In this document: positions 32,932 to 41,284 of the stretch, one piece after another
How the letters are laid out: each line of letters opens with the position of its first letter
Numbering within the stretch: position 1 is the first letter of the stretch
Source: an uncultured Muribaculaceae bacterium
Lineage (GTDB): Bacteria; Bacteroidota; Bacteroidia; Bacteroidales; Muribaculaceae
Assembly: GCA_910587915.1 (NCBI GenBank)
Contig: CAJUOB010000023.1
Coordinates: forward strand, 1 to 45,831
Reading direction: 5' to 3'
Length of the DNA stretch: 45,831 bases
Notes under the pieces: model-generated
What the model saw: the letters and a program-made list of their open reading frames with translations, nothing else
Told to the model about the DNA's origin: nothing
Database searches by the model: none
Made by a program: the position numbers and the translations under genes

Positions 32932-32939
32932 TACTTTTG
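32932..32939 (+). promoter_or_regulatory. TonB receptor-like gene -7 element (TACTTTTG)
   Basis: Exact TAnnTTTG 22 nt before the ATG at 32962. The -33 area lacks a TTTG and is occupied by the TAAGA array, which fits activator-dependent transcription. Confidence 0.65.
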
Positions 32940-32961
32940 CGGCACATTTATCGAAGAATTT

Positions 32962-35028
32962 ATGAGAAAAACAGGTGTATTCATATTCTTATTGGCCGTT
33001 TGCGGAAATGCGTACGGCGAAGTTGCGGCCGATTCCGTAGTAAAGGAACCGACAGCGCTATCAGAGATTGTGGTAAAGGCCGACCGCTATATCCGTACGT
33101 CGTCCGGAATGATAGTTACTCCCGGGCGACAGCAGGTGCGCCATTCTTCATCGGGCTATGACCTTCTGCGTAATCTCATGATACCGGGAGTGAGTGTTGA
33201 TGTCGCTGCCGGCAAAGTCGAGGCCTTGGGTGGGAGTGTGTCGTTATATATCGACGGGTTGCCTGCTGATATCCGCGAGGTGCGGCAGCTACGTCCCGGC
33301 GACGTTGCTCAAGTGCAGTATTTCGATGCTCCCACAGGGAAATATGCCGGAGATAATGTGGCGATTAACTTCGTGTTGAAGAAACGTGACTCGGGTGGGT
33401 ATGTGTCGGTCGATGCATTGCAGCGATTCGGCTATGCCAACGGCGACTATAATATCGGAGCAAAGATATACCGGGGAAATACGCAGTATACACTTTTTGC
33501 CGGTGCCGACTATAAATCGATACACGGAGCGGCTACCACAAGGCACGATGAAATACTCTTTCCTGCAGCAGATGTGACTCGCGACTATTCGACCGAGAAT
33601 TCGGGCTCTAAAAAAAATTCGCAATATGCGATGTTGCGTGTGCGCAACAAAACCGACCGTCGTACTCTGCGTGCCACATTTAATTTTGTGCGCGATGCTA
33701 CTCCGACCGACTATGATTTGTCGGAGCTTGTCTACGGTGGTTTGTCGGTCGCTCCGATTACCATTGGTACGCACCGCAATTCAGATGCATGCAATCTAAA
33801 GTATAGTCTTGGTCTGAGCGGTACGTTCAATTTTTCACGCAGCCGGTTCATGGATATTTCCGCAAGTGCCTCTGTAGCCCGCAACCATTACTCCTATGCC
33901 TATGGTGAGGACGACCGTATGGTTATGTCGGCTACAGGCGAAGATTATTACAGTTTCACGGCCAATGCGGCCTATGGATTCAGGTTCAGTCATGGCAATT
34001 CATTGACTTTCAAGATGAGCGAGCTCCACAATGTGTCATCGGCCAACTATACTGGGTCGCACAGCTCGTGGCAGCACCTATGGTCGTCGGAGACTATATT
34101 ATTCGGAGAGTATGCGCATCCTTTGTGGGAAAAGGCTTCGGTGAGAGTCGCTCCAGGGTTTTCAGCTCAGTATTATCGTCTGCATGGCAAGGCTCTCACA
34201 TCCTTTATTGGTCCGCGTCTGCAGGCAGTATTCGCCATGCAGCCTGTCCGCAATCAATTTTTCCAGATCCAGTTGTATTATGGTAATTCCTACCCGCAGC
34301 TGAGCCTTATGACAGAGGCTGTCCGGCAAGTCGATCTGATAGAGGAGCGGCGCGGTAATCCCGATCTTAAGCAGACGAAGATAGCACAGGCAACTGCAGC
34401 ATATGGCATTGGTATTGGAAAAGTGAATTTGCAAGCCGTTGTTATCTGTAATGGTGCCAAGCGTCTGCCTGTGGTCGGTTATTACTTCGATGGCGACAAG
34501 CTTGTGCAGTCCTATCTGCCATATGGCGACTGGCGGCAACTCGATTCTTATCTGTCGGTCACCTGGCTACCCTCGGCAAAACTTAACATACAGCTGAGTG
34601 GCGGTTACTACTATAATGGATATTTCAATGAAGCCCATGTGTCGGGCGCATGCTGGAAGGCGAATGGTCTTATGGCCTATTACTTCGGAGACTTTGCCTG
34701 CAATTTACTGTTCGAGACTCCGCGTAAGGTGGCCGGATATGATCTTACTGTGACCAGGACACCATGGAAGTATGGTCTGTCGCTGTCGTGGAGCCGCGAT
34801 GCACTTCGCATAGAAGCCGGAGCCGACAATCTGTTTTCCCGTCGACCGGTATACCGGCAGATGCTCAATACGCCGATATATGGATTCGAGAAGTCGATGT
34901 ATTCACCTGCCGACCGTCGAGCGGCATATGTAAAAGTGTCGTGGTCGCTGGATTTTGGCAAGAAAACCAAGCATGAGACACCCGATGTGGATCGCACCAT
35001 CGGTAGCGGAATACTTAGAGCACATTAG
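32962..35028 (+). CDS. TonB-dependent receptor-like outer-membrane beta-barrel
   Basis: A 688-residue protein with an SPI signal (MRKTGVFIFLLAVCGNAYG), a plug-like domain (about 35-140: LSEIVVKADRYIRTSSG, SVSLYIDGLPADIREVRQL, VAINFVLKKR) and a 22-strand-style barrel ending in an aromatic-rich strand. It lacks the carboxypeptidase-like N-terminal extension of SusC proteins, so it belongs to the smaller outer-membrane barrel group. Ligand unknown. ATG 32962 is chosen over 32923 because the promoter lies between. It stands opposite the two-component genes and is probably their target. Confidence 0.9.
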   Translation: MRKTGVFIFLLAVCGNAYGEVAADSVVKEPTALSEIVVKADRYIRTSSGMIVTPGRQQVRHSSSGYDLLRNLMIPGVSVDVAAGKVEALGGSVSLYIDGLPADIREVRQLRPGDVAQVQYFDAPTGKYAGDNVAINFVLKKRDSGGYVSVDALQRFGYANGDYNIGAKIYRGNTQYTLFAGADYKSIHGAATTRHDEILFPAADVTRDYSTENSGSKKNSQYAMLRVRNKTDRRTLRATFNFVRDATPTDYDLSELVYGGLSVAPITIGTHRNSDACNLKYSLGLSGTFNFSRSRFMDISASASVARNHYSYAYGEDDRMVMSATGEDYYSFTANAAYGFRFSHGNSLTFKMSELHNVSSANYTGSHSSWQHLWSSETILFGEYAHPLWEKASVRVAPGFSAQYYRLHGKALTSFIGPRLQAVFAMQPVRNQFFQIQLYYGNSYPQLSLMTEAVRQVDLIEERRGNPDLKQTKIAQATAAYGIGIGKVNLQAVVICNGAKRLPVVGYYFDGDKLVQSYLPYGDWRQLDSYLSVTWLPSAKLNIQLSGGYYYNGYFNEAHVSGACWKANGLMAYYFGDFACNLLFETPRKVAGYDLTVTRTPWKYGLSLSWSRDALRIEAGADNLFSRRPVYRQMLNTPIYGFEKSMYSPADRRAAYVKVSWSLDFGKKTKHETPDVDRTIGSGILRAH

Positions 35029-35092
35029 ATAGCATGCCGTAGGGGCTGTGTCGGCCCTGTTTGAATCGTGTGAATAATTTTTTCGGCATGAA

Positions 35093-35122
35093 ACAGCCCC
35101 GGCCTGTGAAGACCGGGGCTGT
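35093..35122. terminator. Bidirectional hairpin terminator
   Basis: A 10-bp perfect stem (ACAGCCCCGG at 35093-35102 with its complement at 35113-35122). An upstream GGGGCTGT at 35042-35049 could compete for the left arm, giving alternative hairpins. On the minus strand a T-rich run follows after a few nt. Confidence 0.7.
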
Positions 35123-35144
35123 GTAGATTGGTGTCGGGGCCGAA

Positions 35145-35310
35145 TCAGAGTGCTATCTTGGCGATGGTGCGGATGCCATCGACGGTGGTGGCGCTGACAA
35201 TGTATACGCCGCGGTAGCCGCCGGCATCGAGATGGCCAGCATTGCTTGCCTTGTCCTTTCTTTACCACTTCCTCGGTAGTGCCGCGCAGACGATAGATAT
35301 TATATTTTCG
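35145..35310 (-). pseudogene. Remnant of a protein C-terminus with sorting-like tail
   Basis: Reading the minus strand, the last codons are GYRGVYIVSATTVDGIRTIA then KIAL and TGA at 35147-35145. Just upstream a segment KYNIYRLRGTTEEVVKKG continues in another frame, so at least one frameshift (near 35260) separates the two. 'YNIYRL..G' and 'G-x-Y-I-V' resemble the C-terminal sorting tails of Bacteroidales secreted proteins. No start or upstream domain remains. Confidence 0.65.
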
Positions 35311-35319
35311 TAGTTGGCA

Positions 35320-35471
35320 TGGTATCTACTTAACATCAGTCCGCTCCTGACACATCCTACTTCTGCAAAACAATCTCTCTTGGTATAGCGAACGGTCTTG
35401 TCGTTAGCCATGCAATATTCGCGCATAGTCTCAAAGTCAATATGCTAAAGGAAGTCGTTTATCTGTGCCAT
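35320..35471 (-). pseudogene. N-terminal remnant of a Crp/Fnr-like regulator
   Basis: From ATG 35471 the minus strand reads MAQINDFL, then an in-frame TAG, then HIDFETMREYCMANDKTV and RYTKRDCFAEVG. This looks like the start of Bacteroidetes Crp/Fnr-type regulators (cyclic-nucleotide-binding fold). The stop at codon 9 and loss of the rest, including the DNA-binding domain, show decay. The family call is from pattern memory and should be checked by a search. Confidence 0.6.
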
Positions 35472-35549
35472 CGTTAAAAATTCAGATAATGCAAGTCTAA
35501 TATTGGTTTCGTTCCTACTCTAATCTCTTCCGCTCTATATCGGCAGCAG

Positions 35550-36218
35550 TTACATTTCCTTCTGCTTTATTATCTCGGCGGCAAGTTGTTCTTTGGTCGG
35601 TAGATAAGTGAGATATTTGGCGGTATATATTTGCTTGCTGTCTTTCAGAATTGAGTATCGTGCCAAATCCTTGCTTGTTTCTGAACAAAGGAGTAGTTCG
35701 ATGGTAGGATTATCGGTAGAAGTGCATTTCAACTCATATTGAGAACCGATATTCCGGTCTAATGTGCGTACGCTCCAACCCTCCAAAGCTGCTTCGCGCA
35801 TATACCAATCCCGCTCATCTTCATCTGCGATACGCATCAGCCGCTCATAATGCGACCAAGATAAATTAACCGGGAGAATCTGCGCCAATTCCAATTCAGC
35901 GGACGGCATCCGCTGAATGGCTGGCTCAGAAAGGACAGACGATGTCTGCCCATTTGAAACTTGTCGATTGGCAGATTGGGCAGACAGCGTCTGCCCAATC
36001 TGTAAGTATTTGAATGTCAAATAGAATTTCCTGAAACTTTTCAAATTGACTATGCTATAACCTTTACCAAACTCCTCGGTAAGAGCAAGTGAAGCTATCT
36101 CAATCACGTGTCTCCCATATTGGGCACGAGCCTCTCCATGCTGCTCTTGCTTTCTATGTTTGCTTGTGCGGTGTTGGTGGGTTGCTTGGATGGTATGATT
36201 TGTGGCAAATTGTTGCAT
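35550..36218 (-). pseudogene. DUF1016 (YhcG) family nuclease, internally deleted
   Basis: The 222-residue frame keeps the DUF1016 N-terminal part (GEARAQYGRHVIEIASLAL, EEFGKGYSIVNLKSFRKFYL, and LSWSHYERLMRIADEDERDW) but runs from RNIGSQY straight into the C-terminal TSTDNPTIELLLCSETSKDL. The PDDEXK core normally between them, about 100 residues with the catalytic D/ELK, is missing, and the first 30 residues do not look like the family. DUF1016 proteins are linked to restriction-modification islands and phage defence. It is probably inactive, although still an open frame. A perfect palindrome lies in its linker. Confidence 0.78.
35972..36002. repeat. Perfect 14-bp inverted repeat inside the DUF1016 linker
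   Basis: CAGATTGGGCAGAC at 35972-35985 and its complement at 35989-36002 are separated by 3 nt. A related partial copy (GATGTCTGCCCATT) sits about 30 bp to the left. The insert stays in frame. Confidence 0.85.
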
Positions 36219-36289
36219 TTGTGGGCTGTGGTCCTTGTGTTAAATGTCAGCGTCGATTTTTTACCGGACAGATGGGGCTTACGACAGCT

Positions 36290-36297
36290 TAATTTTG
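36290..36297 (+). promoter_or_regulatory. -7 promoter element for the 36316 gene (TAATTTTG)
   Basis: Exact TAnnTTTG on the plus strand, 18 nt before ATG 36316. Confidence 0.6.
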
Positions 36298-36315
36298 CCG
36301 GAGATAATTGATGAA

Positions 36316-36747
36316 ATGACTATGAAAGAACTTACAGTATCCAGAAAGTTTTACGCCGATATCCGTTCTCGCATCTATGAAGCGCTCGCTTTTTCGCTGG
36401 AGACTGCTCAGGAGGCAATGGCGATGGTCGATGAGTTTCTTGCCGGTGGCGAGCCGTTGGAGCGCGAAGTTTGTGCCGCACTTGCATTCCGGATGATAAA
36501 GGTGGAGCTTGAACGCGCGATGGAGCGCTCTCGCCGAGCACGCGAAAGAGCGAAAATTCGCAGGCAACAGGCGGTAACTACCGCGACAGCCCAATCTAAG
36601 CCGGCACATATAGCAACGGCACCACTCAGTGAAGCAGGGTGTGATGCCGATAATGCGGTGGAAATAAAAATGTCGCGCCGCGAGCGGCGTGCTTTGGAGC
36701 GAAGTCAGCGAAAAAGAATGAAGTTAAGGCGTTTGGATGGCCATTAA
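36316..36747 (+). CDS. Hypothetical helical, basic-tailed protein
   Basis: A 143-residue protein (ATG 36316; a second in-frame ATG is at 36322). Residues 1-85 are predicted helices (FYADIRSRIYEALAFSLETA, ALAFRMIKVELERAMERS). The C-terminal half is low-complexity and basic, ending MSRRERRALERSQRKRMKLR. No signal peptide or membrane segment. The basic tail suggests nucleic-acid or ribosome contact, but I recognise no family. It is preceded by a promoter element and converges on the Sel1-repeat gene, 13 bp away. Confidence 0.72.
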   Translation: MTMKELTVSRKFYADIRSRIYEALAFSLETAQEAMAMVDEFLAGGEPLEREVCAALAFRMIKVELERAMERSRRARERAKIRRQQAVTTATAQSKPAHIATAPLSEAGCDADNAVEIKMSRRERRALERSQRKRMKLRRLDGH

Positions 36748-36760
36748 TGATGTATAGGCA

Positions 36761-38590
36761 TTATAGTTCGTCGAGTAGATCTTCGGCCTCATCGCTGCCT
36801 GCGTTCTTTGCCATGCGGTACCATCGTTTGGCTTCAGCTATATCTTGTGGCATAAATTCATCTCTGGCATATACATCGCCTAATATAAGCATGGCTGGTA
36901 TATCGCCTTCTCCGGCGGCATAGCGCAGCATTTGCAGACCATCATCGATATTCTGACTCAAGCCATCGCCGTAGAGCATGAGGTTGCCAAGACAACGGCA
37001 GGCATACGGGTCGCCGTTTTCTGCACCGCTGCGGTATAGCTCGATTGCTTTGTCGATGTCGCACTTTACACCGGTCCCGCTTTCGTAGCAGTAGCCGAGC
37101 GCGGCGTATGCTTCGGGGTGTCCGGCGTCGACGGCCAGTGTGTAGAGTTCAATTGCGCGATCTATGTTTTTTTTAGTGCCAATGCCTGTGTGATAGTAGC
37201 GGCCCAGACCGTAGAACGCTGGCGGATAGCCTCGTTCGGCCGCCCGCTTCATGTAGGCGAAAGCTTTCTTGTCGTCGGTCCATATGGCTCCCCCGCATTC
37301 ATAGAGCAGCGCAAGCGCCTCGAGGCATTCGCCGTTGTCCTTATCGGCTCCGCGGGTGTATGTGTCGATCGCTTTTTCTATATTTGTTTTAGTGCCTATG
37401 CCGCGTTCATAGCAGTCGCCCACCCAGAAGTACGCATCTCCATCATTCCGGTCGAGGGCTGCGCGATAGAGCTGGAATGCTTTTTTGTCGTCCTTTTTCA
37501 GCACTTCGCCCGAGGTGTAGCATTGGCCCAGATATATCATTGCGGCGGAATTCCCCAGCCCCACCGCGCGATTGAGCAATGCAATGGCTCTGTCGGCATC
37601 TTCCTCGACCTCAGTGCCGCTCAGCAATAGTTTGGCCATGGCTGTCATGGCATCGGGTATGTCTTCGGCGATTGCTTTCTCGTAGAGATCTATTATTTCC
37701 GAGATATCGCGCGGCAGATTTCCGATGCCGCTATCCATCATGCGTCCAAGCTCGTAGTATGCCTGTGGCACACCAAGATCCACGGCGATGGTCATATGCC
37801 GGGCCGCTTCGAATTCGTTACGTCCGGTACCATCTCCGGTTTCATAGGCCAGGGCTATGCCCACAGCTGCGTCGGGGTATCCTTTCTCATACGCCCGGCG
37901 GTAGAATTCGAAGGCTCGGCGTTTATCTTCATCCACCCCGAGCCCGTAGTCGTAGAGATAGGCGATGCAGTAGAAAGCCCTTGGATAGTCCGAATCGGAT
38001 GCCCGCAGAAACCACACCATGGCTTCGGATGGATTGGAGTCCTCGATTTCAAGGCCGTAGTCGGTCATGGCAGGGGCGTAACCTCCATTAGCCGCTTCTC
38101 TGAGCCATTTAAGATAGTCGGGCGATCCGTTTCCGAGGCTTTGAGCGATATTGTATTGCTCCTCGGCATTGCCTTCGAATGTGGAGCTATGAGTCCGGAC
38201 GACCGCAGCGTCGGAGTCTTCGGTTGCTTTTTTGAGCCGGATAAGGGCTTCGATGGCATCGACTTGTTCCTGAGCGGCCGCAAGCCTATAGAGTCTAAGG
38301 CTTTCATCTGCATTTATGGGCGTGCCGATACCTTCCTCATGGCATACGCCGAGGCAGTACTGTGCGTCGGCATGTCCCTGGCTTGCGGCACGGCTATACC
38401 ATTCGAATGCTTTGTCGGGATTGGCATCGGTCCCGAGTCCGTTCTCGTAGTACCATCCCAGGTGTGTCTGCGCACGTACGTCGCCGGCCTTCGCTGCCTT
38501 GAGGTCTAATAGAAAAGCCTCGTCGTAGCGCTCGAGTTCGCATAGACGGTCGGCTTCGCTTAGCAAGAAGTCGATGTCGGCGGCGTCCAT
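36761..38590 (-). CDS. Sel1-like repeat (SLR) protein
   Basis: A 609-residue protein made almost wholly of about 36-residue alpha-hairpin Sel1 repeats, with the consensus 'A-x-x-x-L-G-x-x-Y-x-x-G-x-G-T-x-x-N-x-x-K-A-x-x-x-Y-x-x-A-A' seen in units such as LGRYYHTGIGTKKNIDRAIE and LGYCYESGTGVKCDIDKAIE. Such proteins act as scaffolds for protein interactions. No signal peptide, so probably cytoplasmic. It begins 1 bp after the DUF4831 stop and ends the dnaE-trxA-nnr-DUF4831-SLR run of minus-strand genes. Confidence 0.93.
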   Translation of the reverse strand: MDAADIDFLLSEADRLCELERYDEAFLLDLKAAKAGDVRAQTHLGWYYENGLGTDANPDKAFEWYSRAASQGHADAQYCLGVCHEEGIGTPINADESLRLYRLAAAQEQVDAIEALIRLKKATEDSDAAVVRTHSSTFEGNAEEQYNIAQSLGNGSPDYLKWLREAANGGYAPAMTDYGLEIEDSNPSEAMVWFLRASDSDYPRAFYCIAYLYDYGLGVDEDKRRAFEFYRRAYEKGYPDAAVGIALAYETGDGTGRNEFEAARHMTIAVDLGVPQAYYELGRMMDSGIGNLPRDISEIIDLYEKAIAEDIPDAMTAMAKLLLSGTEVEEDADRAIALLNRAVGLGNSAAMIYLGQCYTSGEVLKKDDKKAFQLYRAALDRNDGDAYFWVGDCYERGIGTKTNIEKAIDTYTRGADKDNGECLEALALLYECGGAIWTDDKKAFAYMKRAAERGYPPAFYGLGRYYHTGIGTKKNIDRAIELYTLAVDAGHPEAYAALGYCYESGTGVKCDIDKAIELYRSGAENGDPYACRCLGNLMLYGDGLSQNIDDGLQMLRYAAGEGDIPAMLILGDVYARDEFMPQDIAEAKRWYRMAKNAGSDEAEDLLDEL

Positions 38591-38591
38591 G

Positions 38592-39677
38592 TCAGTTCGC
38601 CGGGCCGAGTTCTACAAGAGCTCCTGTGGTGGGGTCGAAGAGGGCCTTTGCAGGTTCTTTCTTGTCGGTGAAGAGTTTGGGGTCGAGTCCGAATACCACG
38701 CCAGCCTGTGCGAGCGCTATTTCTTTCTCGGCGATCTTGCGTCCGGCGTAGTTCACGGTCACCAGTGCACGCCCGGGAATGTTGTAGGCCACACCGCCTT
38801 TGGGGAATGTTTTAGTGGCGCCGTTTTCCATGACAGGCATCACGCCCTGCTCGAGGATTTTGACGCTTACGGTGATGGGTGCCCCTGCGAGATTATCGGC
38901 CGGAAGAATGCCTTCGACTGCCGAAAGTCGAGCCACGATGGTTTCGGACATGCCGGTACTGTCGGGCACGATGGTGATGTGATCGACATCGGTGCGGCTG
39001 CTGTTGGTGCCGGCAAACATGGCTGTAAGAGCGGCTTCCTGAGCCGACAGATTGTCGAGCACGAGTTGCATGGCTTGTCCGTCGGCGGGTGGATTGTCGG
39101 CCTGGCCGGATAGAATGTCGGAACGGGTCTCGCGCAGTTCGAATATGCGCTGGGCGGCGAGCTCGGCGCGTTTCGATGTTGACGAGCTGCGAGCCATCTC
39201 GGCGGTTACAGCCTGGGCCGCTGCCGGCGATTCGAGAGCGGTGGGTGTGGCTGCGGATGCTTCGGGAATCTCGGGCGAGTCGATGGCGACCACATCCTCG
39301 GTGTTGACCGAGAGAGGAAGATTGTCGGCCGAGAGAAGCATGAAAGGCGTGGTTCCGGCCTTGAACTGGGCCATGTAGCGCTTGTCGGGATTGGGAATGC
39401 CACGCGGCACTATTGTTACCGATTTCAGGGTGGCCTGACGGCTGTCGGCGGTCACGGCATCGTTGATGCCGAGGTGTCGCCGGGCGTAATTATGAAATTC
39501 TCCGGGATGCTCTTCCGACACTTCTGCCTCGAAATATATGTCGAGTGCGGTGGCGGGTAGAGTGTAGATGAGGCCATATTCGCTTGCCTTTCCTGCTGTG
39601 AGCTTCTGGCTTGTCTGCGCTGTTGCGGGCAAACCGGAGAGGGCTGCTGCGGCCAGTATGAGAATGTATTTATTCAT
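38592..39677 (-). CDS. DUF4831 family secreted protein
   Basis: A 361-residue protein with an SPI signal (ending about residue 21, SGLPATAQ) and the DUF4831 pattern: YTLPATALDIYFEAEVSEEHPGEFHNYARRHLGI near the start and GGVAYNIPGRALVTV near the end, with a helical Ala/Ser-rich middle (about 140-200). Widespread in Bacteroidales and of unknown function; presumably periplasmic. It is 14 bp after the NAD(P)HX repair gene and 1 bp before the Sel1 gene, so all are likely co-transcribed. Confidence 0.88.
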   Translation of the reverse strand: MNKYILILAAAALSGLPATAQTSQKLTAGKASEYGLIYTLPATALDIYFEAEVSEEHPGEFHNYARRHLGINDAVTADSRQATLKSVTIVPRGIPNPDKRYMAQFKAGTTPFMLLSADNLPLSVNTEDVVAIDSPEIPEASAATPTALESPAAAQAVTAEMARSSSTSKRAELAAQRIFELRETRSDILSGQADNPPADGQAMQLVLDNLSAQEAALTAMFAGTNSSRTDVDHITIVPDSTGMSETIVARLSAVEGILPADNLAGAPITVSVKILEQGVMPVMENGATKTFPKGGVAYNIPGRALVTVNYAGRKIAEKEIALAQAGVVFGLDPKLFTDKKEPAKALFDPTTGALVELGPAN

Positions 39678-39691
39678 AATTCATTATGTTT

Positions 39692-41284
39692 TCAAGATGG
39701 TGGATTGCAAATAGTTTCGATGGCAAGCCCTACGTTGTCGGCGATGTCTTCGGCTGTTGTGCCACGGACGCCGTTTCGGGCGGCTGCAAGTTTGCCGGCG
39801 ATTCCATGAAGGTATACGGCGGCCACGGCAGCCACTTCGGGTGCCAGGTGCTGGGCCGTGAGCCCGGCAATCAGACCTGTAAGCACATCGCCACTGCCGG
39901 CGGTGGCCAGGGCGTCGGTACCCGATGCATTAACCAGCACCTCGCCGTCGGGCCATACTGTGAAGGTGTAGTGCCCTTTCAGCACGATGGTTATTTTATA
40001 TCGGCTTGCCATCTCGATGGCTTTCAGCAGTCGGGTGGAATGGCTGCTCTGCTGACCGAAAAGGCGGTCGAATTCGCGTGCGTGGGGGGTGATGACAGAG
40101 CCCGCGGGCACGAAGTCGATCATGCTCGGACGCCGGGATATGCAGTTGAGGGCATCGGCGTCGATGATGAGCGGCCGCCCCTGCGCCTGGCAGTTTTTGA
40201 GAAAGCGTTCGAGTCCGAAGATGGTGGCGTCGGAGTGTCCGAGGCCCGGTCCGACGGCTATGGCGTCGGCTTCGTGCTGTGTCTCGAAGCGCTGAATGTC
40301 GAAGTCGGAGCCGTCGGTTTCGAACATGGCCGATGGTACCGAACTCTGAAGTACGTAGAAACCGCAGCGCGGGCCATGGCATATGACCTTGCCGCATCCG
40401 GAGCGCGTGGCCGAGCGTGTGGCAAGGACGGCGGCGCCGAGCATACCGTAGGATCCGGCATAGATGAGTGCGCAGCCAAGATCGTTTTTGTCGGCGAAGG
40501 GATCGCGCGAGGGCATTGCGGCCCGGATGGCCTTTGCATCGGTAATGCGGAATTGCGGGTGCTTGACCACGCTTTTGTCGAGAGGCAGTTTCAGCGTCTT
40601 CCAGCGTCCTATGAGGCGGGCGTTTTCCGGCATGAAGAATGCCGGAGTCGGTCCGACTATGGCGAGGGTGAGGTCGGCGTGGATGATGTTTCGGTTGACC
40701 ATGCCGACCGATAGGTTGAGCGTCATGCCCGAGGGGATGTCGAGCGACACCACCTTGGGTGTCGACGGACTCTCGTTGATGTATCGAGCCACGGCTTGAT
40801 ATCCCCCCCGCAGAGGCTTCTGGTAGTCGATGCCGAAAAGTCCGTCGACCACGGTCATTTCCGAGTCGAGCTCTGGCATGGTGAAACTTGCTCCGGGATC
40901 GACCACTTCATTGAGCCATTCGGCTCCGGCACTCTGCACAAAGCGGTTGCGCTCGGCGAGAGTGTCGGGGCTAAGCATGTCGCCACCGATATTGAAAAGG
41001 CAGACTTTAGCCCGGATTCCGCGGCGATGGAGCGAAGTGGCTGTGGCAAGCGCATATGCGCCGCACATGTCGTCGCCGGCGAATACCACAATCTGTCCGC
41101 TGCGGGCACCGTGAAACGCCGCCACCTCTGCAGCCGACTGTTCGCCTACCATTTCGATAAAGCGTGCGCGTAGCTGGCGGCGTTCCAGAAGTGCAACGTC
41201 GTCGATATCGTCGGGTTCTCGGCCGGGTCCGATGTTGGCCTCGAGAATCCTTTCTATCTCGGCCGGTGTGTATACCGTTTTCAC
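39692..41284 (-). CDS. nnrD: Bifunctional NAD(P)H-hydrate epimerase / ADP-dependent dehydratase
   Basis: A 530-residue repair enzyme for hydrated NAD(P)H. The N-terminal YjeF_N epimerase part (about 1-215) has the FAGDDMCGAYALATATSL and VDGLFGIDYQKPLRG motifs; the C-terminal dehydratase part (about 250-530) has the ribokinase-like VITPHAREFDRLFG and the phosphate motif GSGDVLTGLIAGL. It starts with GTG at 41284, which overlaps the trxA stop (TGA) by 4 bp, showing translational coupling. Both domains look intact. Confidence 0.94.
   Translation of the reverse strand: MKTVYTPAEIERILEANIGPGREPDDIDDVALLERRQLRARFIEMVGEQSAAEVAAFHGARSGQIVVFAGDDMCGAYALATATSLHRRGIRAKVCLFNIGGDMLSPDTLAERNRFVQSAGAEWLNEVVDPGASFTMPELDSEMTVVDGLFGIDYQKPLRGGYQAVARYINESPSTPKVVSLDIPSGMTLNLSVGMVNRNIIHADLTLAIVGPTPAFFMPENARLIGRWKTLKLPLDKSVVKHPQFRITDAKAIRAAMPSRDPFADKNDLGCALIYAGSYGMLGAAVLATRSATRSGCGKVICHGPRCGFYVLQSSVPSAMFETDGSDFDIQRFETQHEADAIAVGPGLGHSDATIFGLERFLKNCQAQGRPLIIDADALNCISRRPSMIDFVPAGSVITPHAREFDRLFGQQSSHSTRLLKAIEMASRYKITIVLKGHYTFTVWPDGEVLVNASGTDALATAGSGDVLTGLIAGLTAQHLAPEVAAVAAVYLHGIAGKLAAARNGVRGTTAEDIADNVGLAIETICNPPS

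Noticed and set aside
36108..36311. A 67-residue hydrophobic plus-strand frame overlapping DUF1016
   Set aside because: It is antisense to the DUF1016 remnant and runs into the promoter of the 36316 gene; hydrophobicity alone is weak evidence.
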